This document shows, one piece after another, positions 56,991 through 64,000 of a stretch of 64,000 nucleotides of DNA (positions are counted from its first letter, which is position 1; the number at the start of each line of letters is the position of its first letter). Source of the stretch: Bicyclus anynana (taxonomy: Eukaryota; Arthropoda; Insecta; Lepidoptera; Nymphalidae); NCBI RefSeq assembly GCF_947172395.1, contig NC_069108.1, positions 6,149,068 to 6,213,067 of the forward strand. The letters are read 5' to 3'. A program made the translations under genes and the position numbers. The notes beneath the pieces are model-generated. The model saw only the letters and a list, made by a program, of their open reading frames with translations. It made no database searches and had not been told where the DNA came from.

Positions 56991-57198
56991 ATTCCGAAGT
57001 CGGTTTTATGCGCGTGCGACTAAGGCGTGCGACGTATCAGTGTGTGCCATTTCGTTTGAAATTGGAAGGCACACATACAGAGATAGAACGATCACAATTG
57101 GATGGCATTATGGCGTGACACTCTAAGCACCGTAAGGTCCTTATAGTACAAGATCCAGCATCAAGATTATGGTTTCCTAGATTTTGTATGAAAAAATA

Positions 57199-58038
57199 CA
57201 ACCGACTTCAAAACCTAAAAACGTACCCACTAAACTAAAAAGCGAAAAATAACATCATAATATGTTCTACCTGCTGATCAGTATGAAGGCGGTGCTAAGC
57301 CATATTTTTCCATTTTTAGTGTAAAATTTCATCTCAAACGAATCATCATCTCAAATAATCAGACCCCTAATGACAGTCACAACCCATCTTGGTACGAAAT
57401 TCTCAGCAATACAAATTAATCAAGCCCAAGCACAAGGTAGCTACCGTAAACCGTTAAGGGGTTCCCCTAATTGACCTTGGTCTTCATCATCAGACCCCTA
57501 ATAACAGACACAACTCATCTAGGTAGAAAGTCCTCAGCAATACGAATTAATCAAGGCCAAACACAAAGTAGTTACTGTAAACAGTTAAGGAGTTCCCTTA
57601 ATTGTCCTTGGTCATCATTACCAAACCACTAAATGACAGTCACAACCTATCTATGTCGAAAGTTCTCATTAATACAAATAAATCAAGCCCAAACACAAGG
57701 TAACTGCTGTAAATCGCCGAGGAGTTCCCTCATCTGTTTTATGGCTCCATCATCAGATCGATTTTAAACCTTCATGAAATTGTAGTGCTTAAAAGTACTA
57801 AATGGAAAAGTCTACGGACACACTAGACACCCATATAATTTTCGAAAGTTCCCCTCAATTTCTCCAGAATTCCATCATCAGATCTTGACATGGTGGCAAT
57901 GCGATCAAATGGGACTATACCGTTTCAAACAAAAAAAGAATTTTTGAAATCGGTCCAGGCGTCTTTGAGTAATCGGTGTACATACATAAAAAAAAAATAC
58001 CGACCGAATTGAGAAAATCCTCCTTTTTGAAGTCGGTT
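57199..58038. mobile_element. Element with AACCGACTTCAAAA termini and internal tandem repeat
   Basis: Inverted ends accgacttcaaaa / ttttgaagtcggtt. The interior (57355-57760) has three to four diverged copies of a ~125-bp unit marked by cagacccctaa(t) and gttcccctaatt. Upstream of HP14; no ORF of note. Confidence 0.6.
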
Positions 58039-58091
58039 AAAAAAATAGTTCTGGCCAACAACATTGTATTAAACTACTATATTATTTAACG

Positions 58092-58520
58092 AGCGTACGC
58101 CCGCGACTTCGTCCGCGTGAAAATCAATGTAAACTTTCAATCCCTATTTCACCACTTTAGAGGTTGAATTTTAAAAATGTTTGAATTACATTATATTTCG
58201 TATTTTTTTTTGATTTATGAACAAATTTTTAAAACTGTAACTCTAAAAATTAAGGGCTTTACATACAAACTTTCAACCCCTATTTCACCCCCTTCTCATT
58301 TTATTTTCACAATAAAAAGTATCTTGCAACCTTCTCCGTATTATGGTCTTAAACCGTGCCAAGTTTCATTTGAATTCATTCAGTAGTTTCAGCGTGATGC
58401 CCGACTAACAAAAAAACACGGTCAGACAGACAGACAAAAAATCGAAATAAAATATTTTTAGCTTCAGTGTCGATTATATAATGCTCCCCAACAAAAATGT
58501 ACAGAATTCGTATTATAAGT
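58092..58520 (-). mobile_element. Helitron-like copy
   Basis: Minus-strand 3' hairpin sequence (gcccgcgacttcgtccgcgt) at 58100 and a 5' portion near atacttataatacgaattc. Related to 4490-4640. Confidence 0.6.
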
Positions 58521-58589
58521 ATAGATTCTAGATGGCGCTAGTAGTACTCTACACCACGCTAACGTTAGTTTTTTTGTTTATTGTTTTTT

Positions 58590-58742
58590 AAAAAGAATAT
58601 TTGCCATATCTTTTATAATATGACCAGTATTCCCATTCCCCTCCAACTAGTTGGTATAGACTGTGCTAGGAGTGGGTACGACAATAGATCAACGAGCGGG
58701 GATCGAACCACCACCCCTCGGTGATGAGTCCGACCGGTATAA
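58590..58742 (-). mobile_element. SINE-C
   Basis: Third copy of the family, minus strand, head and body. Between 58743 and 59164 nothing was recognised. Confidence 0.75.
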
Positions 58743-59164
58743 GTAAAATGTCAAATTGTCAATAAATGTATAGAATTCGACCACTTTTATTATAAGTATA
58801 GAGTATAGATAGATATCATTGGTTTTGGCCGCAATTTACCAATTTCCGACTACGACTCACCAGACTGCAAGAAGGATTATGTTTTTCTATGTAATATTCT
58901 TTATAACATTTGCTCGTAAAGTATCTATTATTTTAACAATTTTAATAATGTTATGTATCTCATTACACACATGTGCCGTAATGTAAAGTAAAATGTGCAT
59001 GTGCTGTAATGTAATATAAAACCAACAATCATCCGTCTAAAAACGGACGGTACTTTTTAAAACCTTAGCAAAAAGTTTATATGTATAGTATATTAAAGTG
59101 GGCGGGTAATTGTGCCACTGAGTATATTATCCTACGCTTGCGAAAATTAATTAAAAGCAGCCTA

Positions 59165-59405
59165 TGTGTTAAAAAAATTCAAATTTCAGCCAAATCGGTT
59201 TAGTAGTTGCGGGGTTAAAAAGTAACAAACATCCAAACAAACATCCATACAAACTTTCGCGTTTATAATATTAGTAGAATAATCTGGAGTGAAATCTATT
59301 TCCATTCCAAATTTTAGCCAAATCGGTTCAGTAGTTGCGGCGTTAAATAGTAACAAACATCCAAACAAACATCCATTCAAACTTTCGCGTTTATAATATT
59401 AGTAC
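59165..59405 (-). repeat. Tandem duplicate of a Helitron 5' end
   Basis: Two direct copies of ~120 bp each with aaatcggtttagtagttgcg and ctttcgcgtttataatatta blocks. SINE-A 3' sequence follows at 59412-59527 (minus). Confidence 0.65.
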
Positions 59406-59785
59406 AATTATTAGACTCGCTGCTGAGCTCGAGTCTCCTCTCAGAATGAGAGGGGCTAGGCCAAGAGTCCACCAGGCTCGCCCAATGCGGATTGGCAGAC
59501 TTCACACACGCAGAGAATTAAGAAAATACAATAGTATGTGTCTATTCAACTATAACCGCATTGGTAGCTCCGAAGCAAAACGTACCTAACTTAGAACATA
59601 CGTAACTTCGAAGATCACTATAACCCAACTATAACCACAATTATACAAAAATTATGAAAACCATTCACTGACTCACAAATATCTGCATGCTCTTGAACTA
59701 TTACGACGATAAAATGTATGATTTCACGCACACGAAAGCAAACGGAAAGCAAGGTGCCCTGTTTGAATGTGTGTGAGTAATCTGT

Positions 59786-59940
59786 GAGTGTGAGTGAGCT
59801 ATAAAAAGTATGTACATATCGTACATATTTTTTCTTTGGTTGTGGTTTGGTCAATTTTCGTAATACAAAAATTGACCACAGAAACCACAAAATACGTATG
59901 TAACTTAACCCGTAGCTCACTCACACTGCTTTTCGTATAT
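59786..59940. mobile_element. Foldback MITE
   Basis: Outer arms gtgtgagtgagct and agctcactcacac, with inner arms tttgtggtttggtcaattttc-like and its complement. Confidence 0.6.
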
Positions 59941-60400
59941 TTTCATAAGATTTTCATGAACAACTTGAAAAGTATCTGTTTTGAAATTTCAATTCCTGTT
60001 AACTAGCTATTTCTTTAGAATTCATCTTGTCCCCATAAAGTGTTCTTCATATTCCTGAAATCTTCAAAATTATTTATTTTTTAAAAAATGTGGAAAAAGA
60101 ATGGGTAATTAATTAATTTCAAGTCAGCCAAATCGCTTTCATCATACTGCTTAAACAGGGGGGAGGTTTCCGTTACTACAATGGGGATGATGACTAGGTT
60201 TGAATATTGATTTTTATGATACATTCGGGTAAATAAGGTCAATGTTAACTAATTTATACATAAAAAGCAAAGATTATCTGGATATTTGCAAAATAAATAA
60301 GATTATAAAATTTCAAAATCTATTAAATTTTTTTTATCGTAATTAGATGAAAATTCATACAGTTTCAGCTTCCTTACATTAAATGTGACATTTTTTAATA

Positions 60401-62264
60401 AGGTATCGTAGGCAATTAACGCCCACTTAATTTCAAATCAATATATTATTTAATGAAACAACTGTATTAAAAAACTGCTTAGAAAAATAGTTTTATTGAC
60501 AAAAAATAAACACAAAAAAGTAATACTTAAGTGCTATAAGTCGTATAAAATTATGTAAACAAAGAATTTTTGAATACCCTGTCATGGGCGTTATTGAGCA
60601 TACGGTTTTTAGTAACGCCCACATAGTAATTTACAAATTATCTTAATAAACATAAATATTTTGACTTATAGCCGTACAAAACCAAAAAGTATATTCTGTT
60701 GTCTTTTATTAGAAAGAATCATAATTGTCATAAATGACCTACAAATACTACTATATTTAAATTTTGTAACACGTCTAACATATCTCGTATTTTCTATTTA
60801 ATCATCTTTAACAAAAATATCTCACTTCTAACAAGTTTAATAATTATAGAAAATCAACATATAATTCTTTTTTCATAAAAAAACAAATTATTAAAAAATG
60901 CTTATTGGGCGCTATAAAACGTAGATGGCTAATGACGCCCCAGAACAGTGCGCCAATTAACGCCCAGAATTAAGTACGAAGCTTAATTAATGAGATCAAA
61001 AATAAACTAATTATATCCTAAGAACTAATCAAAGTACTTATCAGTAATCAGTCTTACAGTCCTTTGGAATTGTAGTACGTTTTATATTTATTCGCAATTT
61101 GAACAAATTAAATATTCGTCATGTATAGAGAGGCCCACACACTCCTCATGGTACCACTTCATGCAAAATTTACATTGTCTCATGTCCAATTTTGTAGTTT
61201 CATGACATGCATAGCAGTACCAGTCTTCCGTATCGTCTTTTTTTCATTTATCCTTTTCTTATTTTGTTGTTTCTTATCCTTTGTTTTTATTACTTTATTT
61301 TTTGATTTAATCTTATCTTTCTTGTTTTTCTCTTTTTCTTTGGTTTTGGTATTCTTTGCTTTATTATCTTCATCGTTTTTGTTAAAGAGATCTTTAGTAA
61401 TACGTTGACCTTTATAATTGATAGCCTTCTTTTTGATGTCATGTCTCTCGCAAAATAAGAAAGTTTGTTTTCGAATGAATTTAGGTGTTAGTGGAATTCC
61501 AATGCTTGCAAATCTTTTTATCCGCGAAACTAAATCTTTTTCTTGATTATTCGTTAACACAGGCTTTCTGCCCAAACGTTTAATTTCTTCACCTGTTTTT
61601 AAATGATCTCTCAAAGTTCTACGCGGAATATTATACCTTGCTGCTGCTGATCGCTGAGTCAAATGTCCTCTTTGCACAGCATTCATGGCAGCTTTCATGG
61701 TATCTTCAGTCCACAACTCCCCTCTTTTCTTGCGTTTGGAATTAAATGGTGTCATTTCCCCGATCTGTAAAAAGCAGATCATTATGATACACAAAAAATA
61801 CCTTGATTAAATACGCCCACAGTATGGATAATAGCGCCCATACAGGCTATTAACGCCCAAACCTGACTTTACGGGGCGTTATTACCCAATTAGTACCTTC
61901 TATTATTCTCATATTTTCACACATAATTACAAACAAATCAATGAAATCTTCAATGAAATATGGAATAAAGGTATCTTTAATAAAAGCTAATCACAAAATA
62001 AGAAATAGATAGGTAGAAAAATAAACTAAAACTTACCGATTTGTCAGAGTATATTTTATAATAACAGCGTGCACTGTCGGCCTCCTTGCGGTGCGGTTCG
62101 CAACTGAGCATAATCGTGGCGTGATCCATGCCGCGCCGCGTCTGAGCGTTCTTATTGGTTTAATCTATGTGTGCGTGAAATGTGTCGTAACTCACGTGAC
62201 TTTAACTACGATTATTAGCATTCGGGCGTTATTACACATTGGGCGTTAATTGCCATACCTACCT
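60401..62264 (-). mobile_element. Pogo-like DNA transposon, TA target duplication
   Basis: Termini AGGTAnnnnnGGCAATTAACGCCCA are inverted at both ends and flanked by TA (60399-60400, 62265-62266). At least a dozen copies of the motif ACGCCC or its complement sit in the subterminal regions. It carries one gene remnant on the minus strand. Confidence 0.85.
61088..61755 (-). pseudogene. Pogo-like transposase remnant: Psq-type HTH plus PHD finger, no DDE core
   Basis: The ATG at 61755 is chosen because it follows an acceptor-like ttttacag and precedes the conserved block. Residues 10-55 (LWTEDTMKAAMNAVQRG, SAAARYNIPRRTLRDHL) form a Pipsqueak/CENP-B-N type helix-turn-helix. A second basic region (GRKPVLTNNQEKDLVSRI) follows. 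The DDE nuclease domain expected next is missing. A lysine-rich stretch (about 50 residues) leads to a stop at 61180. One frame over, 61088-61240 encodes a C4HC3 PHD-type finger: CYAC, CKFC, WYHEEC and CSNC, then a stop. A frameshift therefore separates the two parts. Known autonomous relatives place HTH, DDE and a Cys-rich finger in this order. Confidence 0.75.
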
Positions 62265-62586
62265 TATGTAAACTATAAACATAAACGCACAAATAACAAA
62301 GATATTAGTAATTTTGTTTAAACGACCACATAAATCTAACGATCATTAATTGCCTACGTCTTCATTAATTCGTACCATTTTGTATAAATAATAATAAATG
62401 ATTTATTGAGTGAAATGTATGAGTCGTTTGTCAGGGATCCGCGTCAGCGCCGCAAATCTGACCCTTTAAATCCCTGTAGCTCCGAAAGTAATGATCGCAG
62501 ATACCCTGTTACTTTTACAAAATTGCTTTGCTATTAGTATACTCTTAATTTATATACAATTTAAAAGAACTGTCATCATCCCTATT

Positions 62587-63029
62587 GAATTCTACGTCGC
62601 CGTAAGTGTGAAGAAGTCATATACAACGTCAGCCCAGGGAACCCAGGTATACCCCCGTAAATAAGGATCTAATTAAATAATTGGCTAAATAAAAGTATTT
62701 TTCTTCAAGAAACGTTATTTTTTTAACACTCTTCTATACCGAAATGGTCGCCGGTGTACCAAAATGGCGAAGTAACATTTGAAGCTGTATTATTTTTTCT
62801 GTTATTAACAAGCTTAACAAACAAGAAAACGAACAACCAAATCAATCATAAGTCTTCATAAAATATCGTAAAACTCAGCTGTATGGTCAACTATCTTAGC
62901 TTGTCCCCGTTGTATACTGTGCCGTTGTGAACAAATTAAAGATGAAATAAAATGTCTTAAAACGTTTTAGTAAACTTTTTTTGATAAAGTACCTATTACA
63001 ATGATAATTTTATACTATAGAACGGTTCG
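62587..63029. other. Spacer, nothing recognised
   Basis: AT-rich sequence without a repeat family match or exon-like stretch. Confidence 0.45.
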
Positions 63030-63265
63030 ATCCCTACTTTACCCCTACCCGTGCCCTACTCCTACCCTACCCTACCCGTTCCCTACCCGTACCCTACACG
63101 TACCCTACCCATTACCTACCCCTTCCTTACCCTACCACTACCCTACCACATATCCTACATATCCTACCCCTATCATACTCCTACCCTACCCGTACTCTAC
63201 CCTACTCCTTCCCTACCTTACCCCTACCCTACACCTATCCTATTCCTACCCTACCCCTACCCTTA
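63030..63265 (+). repeat. (CTACCC)n degenerate microsatellite
   Basis: About 230 bp of ctaccc(c)-type units with many variants. It adjoins Helitron sequence and probably belongs to one. Confidence 0.85.
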
Positions 63266-63319
63266 GCAAAATCGGTCCAGCCCTTTTAGCGTTTTGCGAT
63301 GACCAAGGGAAATAGGGAC

Positions 63320-64000
63320 TTCTATGCTAATATTACGAAGAGGTAAAGTTTGTATGGTTGTAGGGGGTAATCTCTGGATTTACTGAACCGATTTTGAAAG
63401 TTCTTTTACCAATAGAAAGCTACGTTATTTGCGAGTGTCATAGGCTATGTTATTGAAACCGTGTGGCTTCGTATAGCAGCATTTCTGCGTCTCTTAGAAA
63501 TTTTGTATTATCTCCGAAACTGAATAACAAATTAATATGTTGTAAAGGGCAAATCTTATCTCTATAATATCCTTGTGATGATTAAATAATTTATTTTGAT
63601 AAAGATTTAAGTTTACTTGTAGAAATAATGACGTAAGATTAAGTATATACATTTAATAATTTTTAAAACACTAAAGTTACTATATCTGCTAATATATGGA
63701 AGATAGATATATGGCGTTGCGGACTTTTTTGTAGAACTTTTAAAGGTACATAAATCTTCCATACATTGATTCCAATTTTACCCAATAGATAAGGCAGCGC
63801 ATGCGAATAAGTCTGTTTAAGAAGAGTTTCGGTCCGACCTGTATGACAAAAACTATGATAACTCTGCTAATATATATGATACCTATATAAAATATAGCCT
63901 ATAGCACTCCCCGATAACGTAGCATTCTACTGGTGAAAGAATTTTTAAAATCGAACTAGTAGTTCCGAAGATTATCCCATTTAAAGAATGTTACAAACTT
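63320..64000. mobile_element. Two Helitron-1 pieces, head to head, to window edge
   Basis: A plus-strand 5' end (tgctaatattacgaagagg) to about 63500 is joined to a minus-strand piece that mirrors 456-921 (gcagcgcatgcgaataagtc, cactccccgataacgtagc) and runs off the right edge. Confidence 0.7.

Larger units (their letters stand above)
60180..62586 (+). mobile_element. MITE-G copy split by a pogo-like element
   Basis: MITE-G halves (60180-60400 and 62265-62586) are both well preserved. The insertion is at TA. Confidence 0.9.

Overview
The window is nuclear DNA of an insect, almost certainly a moth or butterfly. The evidence is an intron-rich, AT-rich sequence packed with Lepidoptera-type tRNA-derived SINEs, Helitron-like elements that start TC and end CTAG, and LINE fragments. 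It also carries one host gene of a kind well known from moth haemolymph. No bacterial, organellar, rRNA or CRISPR features were seen.

One host gene fills about two thirds of the window. It lies on the minus strand, with its ATG at 56728 and its stop at 14205, in 15 coding exons that join in frame with GT-AG introns to give 637 codons. The predicted protein has a signal peptide, four LDL-receptor class A repeats, a Sushi/CCP domain, a second Cys-rich module (the 'Wonton' of moth HP14) and a chymotrypsin-fold serine protease domain with catalytic triad H418, D478, S580. This is the architecture of haemolymph proteinase 14 / modular serine protease (HP14/ModSP). In studied insects that enzyme is the first protease behind the Toll and prophenoloxidase cascades, activated after pathogen recognition.

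The most unusual feature is in the gene's introns. At the 5' splice site of exons 6, 8, 11, 12 and 13, the end of the exon plus the first bases of the intron has been tandemly duplicated. Unit lengths and copy numbers are 126 bp x4, 152 bp x5, 41 bp x11, 112 bp x7, and a two-copy partial duplication at 144 bp spacing. The introns therefore open with arrays of competing splice donors. A 33-bp minisatellite of about 17 copies begins roughly 90 bp after the stop codon. Transposon ends also sit within about 5-15 bp of the acceptors of exons 9, 10 and 13.

Almost everything else is mobile DNA. Names used below: SINE-A (starts gatagcccagtgga), SINE-B (ggcctccgtggcgcagtggt), SINE-C (cctcaatagctcaacggtaag) and SINE-D (ggccgcgtggcgcagtggg) are tRNA-derived SINEs. 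Helitron-1, -2, -3 and -4 are TC...CTAG elements inserted between A and T. MITE-G is a roughly 450-500 bp element with ends AATRGGGATGATGAC. Many copies are nested inside each other, which gives empty-site evidence for their boundaries. By region: 1-13.5 kb is intergenic repeats; 13.5-14.2 kb is the 3' end of the gene; 14.2-56.7 kb is the gene with TE-filled introns; 57-64 kb is upstream repeats. The upstream part includes a 1.86-kb pogo-like element (60401-62264) that encodes a Pipsqueak-type helix-turn-helix and a PHD finger but lacks the DDE catalytic core.
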